Shown: positions 8,671-17,223 of the stretch, piece after piece
How positions within the stretch are numbered: the stretch's first letter is position 1
How the letters are laid out: each line of letters opens with the position of its first letter
NCBI GenBank assembly: GCA_021771035.1
Contig: JAETPU010000004.1
Coordinates: 1 to 64,000, forward strand
Length of the DNA stretch: 64,000 bases
DNA from: Marvinbryantia formatexigens
GTDB taxonomy: Bacteria > Bacillota > Clostridia > Oscillospirales > Ruminococcaceae
Direction of reading: 5' to 3'
Made by a program: the position numbers and the translations under genes
Notes under the pieces: generated by a model
Databases searched by the model: none
Seen by the model: the letters and a program-made list of their open reading frames with translations, nothing else
Told to the model about the DNA's origin: nothing

Positions 8671-9131
8671 AGTAAATTCCCCTTTCCGAATGCTGTACTG
8701 TTTTCATGAATATCTGGGCGGTTCCAAATTTCCGGGGTGTTTTCCAGAGGCTGCGGCTCAAGGGGCTGTTTTTAGAAACAAGAATCGCCAAGCCGCTGTT
8801 CCCAGCCGCATCCCAGCCGAGCCTGAGAACCGGGCCCGCCGGCTCCCCTGTGTTTTAGAAGCCGGTCCCTAATAACGGCGTTGGGAAGCTGCCGGCCGCT
8901 TGACTTGAAAGCCCGGCGGACAGCCCGGTATCCTCCGTACCGTCTGGTTGGCAGCAGGCGCCGGCCGCCTGTGTACAAGCCGGATTCCGCCGCGAACATG
9001 CCGATCCTCCGAAAATCCCCTCTGCCGTCATTGTAGCGGATTCTCTGTGCGTTTACAAGAAAAACTTTACCAAGTTGTAACAAATCGCCGCATCCTTTTT
9101 TACTATTAAGGTAGAAAAGTGTCGTTTTCAG
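8671..9131. other. Intergenic region between VOC gene and DUF1846 gene
   Basis: The two flanking genes diverge. Nothing beyond the promoter at 9132-9160 is recognisable. Open frames on the minus strand have no domain or ribosome binding site. Confidence 0.4.
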
Positions 9132-9160
9132 TTGTAATGAGGGCAAAAATTTTTTATAAT
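9132..9160 (+). promoter_or_regulatory. Sigma-A promoter of DUF1846 gene
   Basis: TTGTAA (9132-9137) and a perfect TATAAT (9155-9160) are separated by exactly 17 bases, about 33 bases upstream of the start codon. Confidence 0.8.
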
Positions 9161-9192
9161 AAATAGGAATATGGAATGGAGAGGTATTGGGA

Positions 9193-10674
9193 ATGGAAAT
9201 CGGATTTGACAACGACAAGTATCTGAAACTGCAGTCACAGCACATTCAGGAGCGGATTGCCCAGTTTGACAACAAATTGTATTTGGAGTTCGGCGGGAAG
9301 CTCTTTGACGACTACCATGCTTCGCGGGTTCTGCCCGGGTTTGCTCCGGACAGCAAGGTTAAAATGCTCCTACAGATGAAGGATGAGGCGGAGATCGTCA
9401 TTGTCATTAACGCCGCAGACATTGAAAAAAACAAGGTGCGCGGCGATTTGGGCATCACCTATGATTTGGACGTCCTGAGGCTGATCGACGCTTTCCGGGA
9501 TATCGGATTATATGTGGGCAGCGTGGTAATCTCCCAATACTCCGGGCAGGCTGCCGCCGACGCGTTTAAAAACCGTCTCTCCAACTTGGGGATCCGGGTG
9601 TACCTGCACTACCCCATTGCAGGCTATCCGGGCAATGTCCCGCTCATTGTTAGCGACGACGGATATGGAAAGAACGAATATATTGAAACCACCCGTCCGC
9701 TTGTGGTGGTAACCGCGCCCGGCCCCGGCAGCGGTAAGATGGCCACCTGCCTTTCTCAGCTGTACCATGAGTACAAACGCGGCGTCAAGGCCGGCTATGC
9801 TAAATTTGAAACCTTCCCCATCTGGAACCTGCCTCTCAAACACCCGGTAAATATGGCCTATGAGGCCGCCACCGCGGATCTCAACGATGTGAATATGATC
9901 GACCCCTTCCATCTGGAGGCCTATGGCGTCACCAGTGTAAACTATAACCGGGATGTGGAGATTTTCCCTGTCCTCAGCGCTATCTTCCAAAAAATCGCCG
10001 GGGAAAGCCCCTATAAATCCCCCACAGATATGGGGGTCAATATGGCGGGCAACTGCATCATTGACGACGCTGTATGCTGTGAAGCCTCCAAGCAGGAAAT
10101 TATCCGCCGGTATTACCACGCTCTGTGCGATCAGCGTAAAGGCCTTGTGGACAATGACGCCGCCGTCAAGGTTGAACTGCTGATGAACCAGGCCCATGTG
10201 GAGCCCCATGACCGGCCGGTTGTAACGCCCGCTCTCAGGCGCGCCCAGGAAACCGGGCTTCCCGCCGCTGCGATGCAGCTCCCGGACGGCAGCATCATTA
10301 CCGGTAAGACTTCCGACCTTCTGGGGGCCTCCGCAGGTCTTCTGCTCAACGCCCTCAAGCATCTGGGCGGCATCAATCATGGGATGCACCTGATTTCTCC
10401 CATTGTCATCGAGCCGATTCAGCGGCTGAAAACCGTCCATCTGGGCAACCACAATCCCCGGCTGCACACAGATGAAATCCTGTTGGCCCTCTCCATCAGC
10501 GCCGCCACCAATCCCACCGCAGAATTGGCGCTGCGCCAGCTGCCCAAGCTGCGGGGCTGTGAGGCTCATTCCACAGTGATGCTCTCCCAGGTGGATGACA
10601 CCACCTTCCGAAAATTGGGGGTCAACCTCACCTGTGAACCCAATTACCAGACAAAAAAGCTTTATCATAAATAA
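9193..10674 (+). CDS. DUF1846 domain-containing protein
   Basis: The 493-residue protein belongs to the DUF1846 family, common in anaerobic Firmicutes and of unknown biochemical role. Visible features are an N-terminal alpha/beta region and a glycine-rich loop resembling a nucleotide-binding P-loop at about residue 177 (TAPGPGSGKMATCLSQLYHE). A conserved central block follows (SPTDMGVNMAGNC), and the C-terminal half holds several His-Asn pairs (GINHGMHL, HLGNHNPRLHTDE). It is cytoplasmic. I chose the ATG at 9193, with GGAGAGG eight bases upstream, over a TTG two codons earlier. It has its own promoter and terminator, so it is a single-gene transcript. The family call is firm; function is not known. 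Confidence 0.9.
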   Translation: MEIGFDNDKYLKLQSQHIQERIAQFDNKLYLEFGGKLFDDYHASRVLPGFAPDSKVKMLLQMKDEAEIVIVINAADIEKNKVRGDLGITYDLDVLRLIDAFRDIGLYVGSVVISQYSGQAAADAFKNRLSNLGIRVYLHYPIAGYPGNVPLIVSDDGYGKNEYIETTRPLVVVTAPGPGSGKMATCLSQLYHEYKRGVKAGYAKFETFPIWNLPLKHPVNMAYEAATADLNDVNMIDPFHLEAYGVTSVNYNRDVEIFPVLSAIFQKIAGESPYKSPTDMGVNMAGNCIIDDAVCCEASKQEIIRRYYHALCDQRKGLVDNDAAVKVELLMNQAHVEPHDRPVVTPALRRAQETGLPAAAMQLPDGSIITGKTSDLLGASAGLLLNALKHLGGINHGMHLISPIVIEPIQRLKTVHLGNHNPRLHTDEILLALSISAATNPTAELALRQLPKLRGCEAHSTVMLSQVDDTTFRKLGVNLTCEPNYQTKKLYHK

Positions 10675-10675
10675 T

Positions 10676-10758
10676 CGCTCGGCACGCGAGCGCTTATCCT
10701 GTATAAACCCTCAGTTTTCTCAGCCTGCCGGAGCCAAACAACTCCGCAGGCTGTTTTC
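10676..10758 (+). terminator. Hairpins and intrinsic terminator after DUF1846 gene
   Basis: A small stem CGCTCG/CGAGCG (10676-10692) directly follows the stop. The main terminator is CAGCCTGC(C)GGAG paired with CTCCGCAGGCTG (10721-10753), one bulged C, followed by TTTTC. Confidence 0.75.
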
Positions 10759-10795
10759 ATAGGCCCACCCGAATGCAACCGTATGGAGGTATTCC

Positions 10796-11638
10796 ATGAA
10801 GCATGGCGTGAAACGATTTCTTCTGACGGCAGTGCTGCTTGCAGCTGTGACAGCCGGGCTTTTATCCGCCTTTGACACCCGGCTGACTGTGCGGCATTAC
10901 ACCATTTCATCCGAAAAGCTCACCGGAACTGTCCGTATGCTGCTGATTACGGATCTGCACTCCTGCGAATACGGGGACAGCCAATCCGGACTGATTGAGG
11001 CCATTGCCCGGCAAAACCCCGACGTTATCCTGCTGGGCGGGGACATCTGCGACGATCTCCTTCCCCACGACAACGTTGAAGCCCTATTAAAGGGGATTGC
11101 CCACCGCTATCCCTGCTATTATGTCACGGGAAACCACGAATACTGGAGCCGCGACATCGGCACCATCCTGGATTTATTCCGTTCCTATGGAGTGACCGTT
11201 CTGGATGGCAGCTGTAAAGCTTTAACCGTCAAGGGACAGCGTATCCGCTTATGTGGGATCACCGATCCGGATGCAACTAAATACACCGATTCGGCGATAG
11301 ATGTCCAGGAGCAGCTGAACAGGCTGAGACCTGAAACACAGAGCAAGGACTTCACTATTTTGCTGGCCCACCGCCCGGAGCTCATCGAGGCCTATGACGA
11401 CTGCGGATTCGACGCCGTACTGTCCGGACATACACATGGAGGGCAATGGCGGCTTCCGGGCGTTATAAACGGGCTGCTGGCTCCGGATCAGGGCCTCTTC
11501 CCCAGGTACGCCGGCGGAATTTATACAGTGGATCACACAGTTCTGGTGGTAAGCCGCGGCCTGGCCAAGGAGAGCACCCGCATTCCCCGGATATTCAATC
11601 GCCCCGAACTGGTGACGGTGGAATTGACAGGCGTCTGA
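10796..11638 (+). CDS. Membrane-anchored metallophosphoesterase, YkuE-like
   Basis: The protein has 280 residues and starts with a single N-terminal hydrophobic segment (FLLTAVLLAAVTAGLLSAF) that should anchor it, with the catalytic domain outside. The calcineurin-like motifs are complete: DLH (TDLHSCEYGD), GGD, GNHEYW, AHRP and GHTHGGQ, which together bind a two-metal centre. YkuE-type proteins are lipid-linked or membrane phosphodiesterases; an UDP-diacylglucosamine-type pyrophosphatase role has been suggested for relatives, but the substrate here is not known. TGGAGG precedes the ATG by 7 bases. Two terminators follow. Confidence 0.88.
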   Translation: MKHGVKRFLLTAVLLAAVTAGLLSAFDTRLTVRHYTISSEKLTGTVRMLLITDLHSCEYGDSQSGLIEAIARQNPDVILLGGDICDDLLPHDNVEALLKGIAHRYPCYYVTGNHEYWSRDIGTILDLFRSYGVTVLDGSCKALTVKGQRIRLCGITDPDATKYTDSAIDVQEQLNRLRPETQSKDFTILLAHRPELIEAYDDCGFDAVLSGHTHGGQWRLPGVINGLLAPDQGLFPRYAGGIYTVDHTVLVVSRGLAKESTRIPRIFNRPELVTVELTGV

Positions 11639-11746
11639 GGCCCCTATCCCCGCCACAGGGTATTTTGGAAGTTGGGGGCCCTGCTGCTTCCCCGGAATAT
11701 TGAATTTCCTCCAGAGCGCCTCTTTTGTTTATAAACATGGATTCAC

Positions 11747-11772
11747 CCCCCGGCAAAACCGGGGGATTTTTC
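11747..11772 (+). terminator. Intrinsic terminator after YkuE-like gene
   Basis: CCCCCGG and CCGGGGG close a CAAAA loop, followed by ATTTTTC. The layout is a classic Rho-independent terminator on the plus strand. Confidence 0.85.
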
Positions 11773-11792
11773 TTGCCTCTGCGGCGGCAGAC

Positions 11793-11830
11793 AAACACAC
11801 CGTACTGCTGCCCGCAGTACGGTGTGTTTT
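11793..11830. terminator. Long perfect hairpin between convergent genes
   Basis: A 16-bp perfect stem (11793-11808 with 11814-11829) with a 5-base loop ends in TTTT on the plus strand. It sits between the convergent YkuE-like and DUF5131 genes and may terminate both directions. Confidence 0.75.
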
Positions 11831-11928
11831 CATGGGGATTCCCACAGGGCGCTTGCTATCGGCCGGTCAGCTCAAACCCGCCGGGCAATTCTCCATCCCG
11901 GGAGAACCATAAGGCGGGAACTCCACTG

Positions 11929-12810
11929 TCACTTCGCCTTCTGGCATTTCCCGCAGTTAGAGCAGCCGTTGCAGATAATCCTGCTCCCGCAGGTGCCGCA
12001 GCTCTCCCGGAAAAAGGGGGTATAGAGATCCTCCCGGGGAACCGGCAGCCCCCAGGAATCCACAAATTTTACCAGCATGGGCTTTCCCAGATAGTTCATT
12101 CCGGACTTATAGGCCATCCGGCTTTGGAGCTGCTTGGAAGGAATATGGTAGCGCTTATTATCCTTAATAAATACCGTGCCGGTTTCAATAAAGCTGAAGG
12201 TGACGTTCTCGTGCTCACACTGCCGCCGCAGGGATTGCACCCATTCAAAACGGCAGGGGCGGGCGCCTCCATAATTCTCCCCGCCGCTGCTCACCTGCTC
12301 AATTTTCCCGGTTTTCAGCCAGCGCTCCAGCGAAACCGGCCCCAGCAGCGGAGCGCACATCACGCCCTTATGGCGAAACGGCAGTTCCATTAAAAGGGGC
12401 ATCCGCTGCTCGGCGCGCTTTTGATTTTCACAGGTCACGTTGAAAAAAATGTTCTCCCAGCCATCCCCCCAATCCTGAGGCAGACAGTTGAAAACCCGCT
12501 GGGGGCGTTTTGTCAGCAGAAAAAACAGCACATCCCGGCGCTGGCGCATCATCTCCCAGGCTTCATCCCGCCACTGGTCCGCCTGCTCCAGGAAAAAGTC
12601 CGAGGTCATACACACCCGGATGGTCTCCCCGCTTTGAATTTTATAGTTTCCGCGGCGATCCCTTTGGATGGGATAGTCAAACCCGCCCTTGGTGCGGTAG
12701 ATACGGGAGCCGTCCTCTCCGCGCATTTGATCCAGATAGAACATATAGCAGTTTTCACAGCCCTCGCTGCATTTGACACATCCGTGCCAGGGGTTCCAGA
12801 TATCATGCAC
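11929..12810 (-). CDS. DUF5131 (phage Gp37/Gp68-like) protein
   Basis: The protein (about 293 residues) matches the DUF5131 family, first named from phage proteins. The N terminus carries the family signature WNPWHGC followed by closely spaced cysteines (CVKCSEGCENCYM), suggesting a metal or iron-sulfur site. Further blocks are MTSDFFLEQADQWRDEAW, LLTKRPQR and NVTCENQ. The C terminus has a second cysteine cluster (ESCGTCGSRIICNGCSNCGK) that is unusually dense. The biochemical role is not established. I place the start at a GTG at 12810, seven bases after GGGAGGG, rather than at the TTG at 12816, which overlaps that site. No other phage gene is nearby. Confidence 0.82.
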   Translation of the reverse strand: MHDIWNPWHGCVKCSEGCENCYMFYLDQMRGEDGSRIYRTKGGFDYPIQRDRRGNYKIQSGETIRVCMTSDFFLEQADQWRDEAWEMMRQRRDVLFFLLTKRPQRVFNCLPQDWGDGWENIFFNVTCENQKRAEQRMPLLMELPFRHKGVMCAPLLGPVSLERWLKTGKIEQVSSGGENYGGARPCRFEWVQSLRRQCEHENVTFSFIETGTVFIKDNKRYHIPSKQLQSRMAYKSGMNYLGKPMLVKFVDSWGLPVPREDLYTPFFRESCGTCGSRIICNGCSNCGKCQKAK

Positions 12811-12853
12811 GTCCAATCCCTCCCAGAAAACAAGTCCTGCCCCTCTTTATGCC

Positions 12854-13180
12854 CTAAAACACAAACTGCACCAGGAGCATATAGCACAGCGTCCCGCCCG
12901 CTATGGACAAGAGCATCTGGCGTTTAACCAGATGGAGCCCCACCACAACGGCAATGGAAATCAGCTCAGGAATCCCGTGGCTGGGTGAAAAAATGGAAAC
13001 CGAACGCAGGCAGTACACCACCAGGAGCCCAAACACCGCGGAGGCCAGTACCTTTCCCAAATACTGAATATACCGGGGCGTGGGCCTGTTGGAGCGAAAC
13101 ACCAAAAACGGCAGAAACCGGGTCAGCATCGTGCCCAGCACCACCATCAGAATTGTCATAATCTGCTGCGGCAGCGTCAT
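12854..13180 (-). CDS. azlD: AzlD-family branched-chain amino acid transport subunit
   Basis: This is a 108-residue protein with three to four hydrophobic segments and the AzlD-like motif [21 protein letters not shown]. AzlD is the small partner of AzlC in an exporter of branched-chain amino acids and their analogues. Its ATG overlaps the azlC stop by four bases, so translation is coupled. The size is typical of the family. No regulator such as AzlB lies beside it. Confidence 0.9.
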   Translation of the reverse strand: MTLPQQIMTILMVVLGTMLTRFLPFLVFRSNRPTPRYIQYLGKVLASAVFGLLVVYCLRSVSIFSPSHGIPELISIAVVVGLHLVKRQMLLSIAGGTLCYMLLVQFVF

Positions 13181-13899
13181 CTCCCATCACCGCCTTTCTC
13201 CTGCGCGGCTTCGATTGGGCGCCGAAGCAAGGTGAGGACCCCCAGAATCCCCAGCATCGCCGGCAGTATGAAACCGTCCGCCCCAAAGGCCAGCAGGCAG
13301 ATCACGGAAATCCCCAGCCCCAGAATTGCGCTGGTATGGCGTTTCTCTTTGAGCCACTGTTCCAGAAAAATGACGACAAACATCGCTGTCATGACAAATT
13401 CCAGCCCCTGGGTGTTAAATTGCAGCAGGCCGCCGAAAATTCCACCCAGTGTGGAGCCCGAGAACCAGTAGAAATGATTGAGCAGGGTGACAAAAAACTG
13501 GAACCACCCTCTGTCCACATCCGGGGGGATCTGGGCAGTATAATTGATGGAAAAGCTCTCATCGCACATACCAAAAATCAAATAGGGCTTTTTGACGCCG
13601 GTACCCTTATACTTGTCCAGCATGGAAATCCCGTAAAACAAATGCCGGGCGTTGATAAGCAGCGTCATGGCAAGGGCCTGCAATGGATGAAACGCCCCCA
13701 TCAGGAGATTGACCGCTACAAACTCAACAGAACCCGCAAAGATAAACAGGCTCATAAACATGGGATACCAAAAACTGAATCCCGATGCGTTCATATAGAT
13801 GCCATAGGTCAGCCCCAAAAACCAAAATCCCGCAAAAATCGGGATTGTATGGGGCAAAGCGGCGCGAAACGCCTTTAAAATCGTAGTTTTCCGGCTCAT
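13177..13899 (-). CDS. azlC: AzlC-family branched-chain amino acid permease
   Basis: AzlC is the large membrane subunit of a branched-chain amino acid exporter. The 240-residue protein has about seven membrane spans and family blocks such as [34 protein letters not shown] and [20 protein letters not shown] precedes the ATG. The gene pairs with azlD. Its upstream region runs straight into the hairpin-repeat array at 13962-14364, whose nearest unit carries an extended -10 element aimed at azlC, so these repeats may supply the promoter. Confidence 0.92.
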   Translation of the reverse strand: MSRKTTILKAFRAALPHTIPIFAGFWFLGLTYGIYMNASGFSFWYPMFMSLFIFAGSVEFVAVNLLMGAFHPLQALAMTLLINARHLFYGISMLDKYKGTGVKKPYLIFGMCDESFSINYTAQIPPDVDRGWFQFFVTLLNHFYWFSGSTLGGIFGGLLQFNTQGLEFVMTAMFVVIFLEQWLKEKRHTSAILGLGISVICLLAFGADGFILPAMLGILGVLTLLRRPIEAAQEKGGDGR

Positions 13900-13961
13900 G
13901 CTGGCTCCCCTTTACCAATGTTGTCCTTATTTGCAATTTGAATTCTTGTCCCCTACTCAAA

Positions 13962-14364
13962 CGAAACGCATCTGCAAAAACGGCCGGTGCCGTTTTACCG
14001 CTATTTGCGTTTATTATACCATAAAGCCTGAATGAACCGGGATGTTTTGCGGTTTGGCTTTGCCAAACACCGGCCGTGCTTTCGGGCCGGTGAGCGAAAC
14101 TCCCTAATGTTCGCAATCTTGCGAACATTATACCATAAAAAGAAAGCGGAGCTTTCATACCCGTGGTTCAATGTTCTCTCAGCTGTCCAAATCTTTGATT
14201 TGGATAACAGCGTGAGGTTATTATACCATAAAACCCGAATCAACCGGGACGTTTCGCGGTTTGGCGTAAGCTGAATGCCGGTCGCTGCTTGACCGGCAAG
14301 CGAAACTCTATCAATCATCAAAGATGATTGCATGTTCACGCTCTGCGTGAACATTGTACCACAA
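13962..14364 (-). repeat. Hairpin-repeat array A (four units)
   Basis: Four structured units follow each other: 13962-14024, 14025-14138, 14139-14231 and 14232-14364. On the plus strand each ends in TATACCATAA or a close variant; read on the minus strand this is TTATGG-TATAAT, an extended -10 promoter element. The second and fourth units share a closing stem (GTTTTGC/GCGAAAC against GTTTCGC/GCGAAAC) holding inner hairpins, followed by a terminal hairpin of variable sequence. The first two units recur almost base for base at 29848-30023. No protein is encoded. I list it on the minus strand because of the promoter-like elements. Confidence 0.85.
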
Positions 14365-14532
14365 AACCGCGTTCAAATGTTCTTTTTTCATGATTTATCT
14401 CTGTTTTCCCTATCAGTCCGCCCTACCGGCATAGGCCGATATACTTTCCAGCGGGAGTCCCCCTGCATCTTGACTATAAAGGCGGGGAGGCAGCCATGCT
14501 GGTCCGGGGCGCAGGGTACTTTACGAAATCGA

Positions 14533-14566
14533 CAAAAAACAGGCGCCCGGAACTTCCGGGCACCTG
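14533..14566 (-). terminator. Intrinsic terminator of nanA-sialidase transcript
   Basis: Reading the minus strand, CAGGTGCCCGGAA pairs with TTCCGGGCGCCTG (14540-14566) and is followed directly by TTTTTTG. It lies about 25 bases after the sialidase stop. Confidence 0.9.
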
Positions 14567-14589
14567 TTTGAGATCCTGCTAAAAGAACC

Positions 14590-15924
14590 TTAATCCCCCT
14601 GGCGAATCCAATCCAGGGAAAACCGGCGAAACCGGATAGTCTGTTCCGTTTCATCCCCCTCATAGAGGATTCCCACAGTCCCGTCCGGCAGAACCGTCAT
14701 CGAGTTATACATAAAGAAGCCCTCATCCACGGTACGGGAGGCACACCAGGTTTTTCCGCCGTCCTCACTCAGGCGAACGGTTCCGCGGATCCGCTCCTGG
14801 GAATCTGCCGGATTGGCGAAAAGCAGACGAAGCGCTCCATCCCCCAAATCCGGCAGCCGGATAACGCTGGATTGGCACACGGGATCCGGCAATGCAGGCT
14901 GGGGCAGTACCTGAGAAAAGCTCTCGCCGCCGTCTGTGCTCTCACAGTAGGCAACGCACCCGCTCTCCAGATGGTTTCGCAGATACACCCGGATTTTCCC
15001 ATTTTCCAATTCCACCGCCTGGGATTCCGTCAGTTCCCCGCTCTGCGCCTGCAGTGTTCTGGCACTGAGAGTTTCCCCATCCAGAACCCGTCCGTCGTTG
15101 GGAGACGCCCCCCTGTGCCAGGTTTTTCCATGGTCGTCGCTGTAAATCAGAGCGCAGGACATCCTCCAAAAGATACTGTTGGTCTCATTGGAAAAATAGA
15201 TGGGGAAAATAAGCCTTCCGGCATGGGGGCCCTGCTGCAGCTGAATTCCAATTCCGGGGCCGGCCCCGATAAAGCGCATCCACTCCTCTTTGACCTGATG
15301 AGTGAGATCGATAGGGGCGGACCAAGTGGCGCCGTCATCCTCAGAATAGACGGCCTCCAGGTAGGAGGTGCGCTCCACCAGGTACTCCCCGTATCCCAGA
15401 TAGAGATTGCCGCACGCCTTCCCGTTGACTGTCACATCCCCAGCCTGAGACACCAAAACCGAGGTGGGGGTTCCGTCCATGGACACCAATGCCCCATCCT
15501 CCAGCAAGTATCTGGTGTTCTGACGGTCGTAGACATAACGTCTGCCCTTGTCATCGCAGCCCCGGCCCGGGCGTGACGCCACCAGCCCCACCCCGCCGGG
15601 AGTGTGGCAATAGATCATCCAGACTGTATTGGTTTGGCGATCCACCAGCATCGCCGGATCGATAGCCGCCTCGCCGTTATCACGCCCTCTGCCCGAACAG
15701 GACACGATAACCTGGACGGGTTCCCAGGTTTTCCCTCCATCCAGGCTGCGGCGGATGGCCTTATCGATCCGGTTGGGGTTGTCCTTGGAGGTATCATACC
15801 TGGCGTCAATGGCCGCGATTACCACACCGTGCTCCGTTGTCACCAGAGACGGGATGCGGTAGTGAGTGGCCTGGGACATCCCAGGGCCGAACAAAATTTC
15901 ATCCTGCAAAAACTGCGGTTTCAT
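14590..15924 (-). CDS. Exo-alpha-sialidase (GH33-type), no signal peptide
   Basis: Sialidase releases terminal sialic acid from glycans. The 444-residue protein shows the six-bladed propeller signature: RIP at residues 23-25 and five Asp boxes, at 60-67 (SLDGGKTW), 195-202, 263-270, 330-337 and 387-394. Catalytic residues include the probable nucleophile Tyr407 (FFMYNSM) and arginines of the carboxylate-binding triad in RIP, YLRN and the ERIRG region. No signal peptide, lectin domain or cell-wall anchor is present, so it probably acts on short sialosides inside the cell. It is co-transcribed after nanA and ends in a strong terminator. Product identity is secure; cellular location is inferred. 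Confidence 0.92.
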   Translation of the reverse strand: MKPQFLQDEILFGPGMSQATHYRIPSLVTTEHGVVIAAIDARYDTSKDNPNRIDKAIRRSLDGGKTWEPVQVIVSCSGRGRDNGEAAIDPAMLVDRQTNTVWMIYCHTPGGVGLVASRPGRGCDDKGRRYVYDRQNTRYLLEDGALVSMDGTPTSVLVSQAGDVTVNGKACGNLYLGYGEYLVERTSYLEAVYSEDDGATWSAPIDLTHQVKEEWMRFIGAGPGIGIQLQQGPHAGRLIFPIYFSNETNSIFWRMSCALIYSDDHGKTWHRGASPNDGRVLDGETLSARTLQAQSGELTESQAVELENGKIRVYLRNHLESGCVAYCESTDGGESFSQVLPQPALPDPVCQSSVIRLPDLGDGALRLLFANPADSQERIRGTVRLSEDGGKTWCASRTVDEGFFMYNSMTVLPDGTVGILYEGDETEQTIRFRRFSLDWIRQGD

Positions 15925-15966
15925 AGGCCAGCATCATCCTTTCCTGTACTCGATTCCCTAAGAGCC

Positions 15967-16884
15967 TCAGCGCTGGGCTTCCTGGACATAGCTCTCAATC
16001 TCCCGGCACAGGGCCTGGATACCGGGATCTTCCTGGCTCACCGGCAAAAACGGCAGACGAGGCTCGCCGATATCGCAGCCGCGCAGGCGGATAATCGTCT
16101 TGGCGGCGCCATACAGGGAAGGATAGGACAGCAGCTTCATAATCAGGCCGGTGATGATGGTCTGCCAACGCATAGCCTCTTCAAATTCTCCGTTTTGAAT
16201 ACAGCTCTCCAGCTTTAAGTACAGTTCCGGCATACATCCATAGGTGCCGCCGATGCCGCCGTCAGCGCCCATCATTCTGCCTGCCAGGTACTGCTCATCC
16301 GGTCCGTTAAACACAATGAAGCCTTCCCCGCCCGCCTGTTTGAACACGTTGATCTGGCTGGCGGAATCGGAGGAATTCTTGATTCCGGCTACCCGTTCAT
16401 TCTCCAGCATCTTATAAAACAGGTTCATGCTCAGGTTATAGCCGGTGGTGGCCGGGATGTTATAGATAAAGAAAGGCAAATCCGCCGCCTGGGTGATGCA
16501 GTCCCAATGGCGCTGGATGCTGTCCTCGCTCAGGCGGTAATACACACTGGGAACCGCCGCAATGCCGTGGCAGCCGCACTCCTCGGCATGGCGCGCCAGC
16601 TCGCAGGCCTCCATCGTGGAAGCGCTGCCCACATGGACAATCACGGTGAGTTCATCCCCCACCTCGTCCATAACAGCCTCTGTCACCTGCTTGCGCTCCT
16701 GGGTATTCAGCAGAAATCCTTCCCCGGTGCTGCCGCACAGATACAAGCCGTTTACGCCCTTGTCCGCATACCAGCGAACCACCTTTTTAATCCGCTGGCT
16801 GGACACCTGCATATTCTCATCATAGGGGGTGTTCAGCGCGATGTTTACACCGCCGAAACGGGACGTATCATACTTTCTCTTCAT
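15967..16884 (-). CDS. nanA: N-acetylneuraminate lyase (DapA/NanA family)
   Basis: The enzyme splits N-acetylneuraminate into ManNAc and pyruvate through a Schiff base. The 305-residue TIM barrel has the pyruvate-binding loop GSTGEG (51-56), Tyr141 in YNIPATTGYN and the Schiff-base Lys169 in GIKNSS. The GYN after the ATT motif and the gene neighbourhood (sialidase, nanE, nanK) favour sialate lyase over dihydrodipicolinate synthase. GGAAGG precedes the ATG. It is the first gene of a two-gene minus-strand operon with sialidase and diverges from nanE. Confidence 0.92.
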   Translation of the reverse strand: MKRKYDTSRFGGVNIALNTPYDENMQVSSQRIKKVVRWYADKGVNGLYLCGSTGEGFLLNTQERKQVTEAVMDEVGDELTVIVHVGSASTMEACELARHAEECGCHGIAAVPSVYYRLSEDSIQRHWDCITQAADLPFFIYNIPATTGYNLSMNLFYKMLENERVAGIKNSSDSASQINVFKQAGGEGFIVFNGPDEQYLAGRMMGADGGIGGTYGCMPELYLKLESCIQNGEFEEAMRWQTIITGLIMKLLSYPSLYGAAKTIIRLRGCDIGEPRLPFLPVSQEDPGIQALCREIESYVQEAQR

Positions 16885-16980
16885 TACACGATTCCTTCCT
16901 TTCCGGGTTGGGCGCCAAAACGGCTCCTTTTGCTGTATCGCCGCAGGCCTCTGTGTTCCGCCTGCTTCAATTCGGTTTTT

Positions 16981-17009
16981 AGTGTAGCACGGAAGCGGGG
17001 TAAAAACAA
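16981..17009 (-). promoter_or_regulatory. Promoter of nanA-sialidase operon
   Basis: On the minus strand TTGTTT and TGC-TACACT are separated by 17 bases, an extended -10 promoter about 95 bases before nanA. Confidence 0.7.
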
Positions 17010-17046
17010 CCGTTTTGGAAATTTTTTTTATTTTCTATCCCCAACA

Positions 17047-17075
17047 TTGAAAAAGTCGTTTAAAAACGCTATAAT
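17047..17075 (+). promoter_or_regulatory. Promoter of nanE-nanK operon
   Basis: TTGAAA (17047-17052) and a perfect TATAAT (17070-17075) lie 17 bases apart. The spacer contains CGTTTAAAAACG, a near-palindrome that could be an operator for the RpiR regulator encoded downstream. The start of nanE is about 150 bases further on, leaving a long untranslated leader. Confidence 0.75.
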
Positions 17076-17223
17076 AAAGATTAAAAACAGAGTATTTGTT
17101 TGGAAGCGTGGAACTTTTTCGGTGCAATTTGTATCATTTTACCCGGAAAGCCCGCACCTAAACCAACCCGCCGTCAGAGAAACTGAACGGCGGTACAGCA
17201 AACCAGTGGAAGGAATGAACATC

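Noticed and set aside
9508-10668. Minus-strand open frame of 386 codons
   Set aside because: It is the antisense shadow of the DUF1846 gene, which has a promoter, ribosome binding site and family motifs.
16507-17223. Long N-terminal extension of nanE
   Set aside because: The frame is open upstream, but it runs antisense through nanA and the nan promoters; NanE proteins are about 230 residues, matching the start near 17224.
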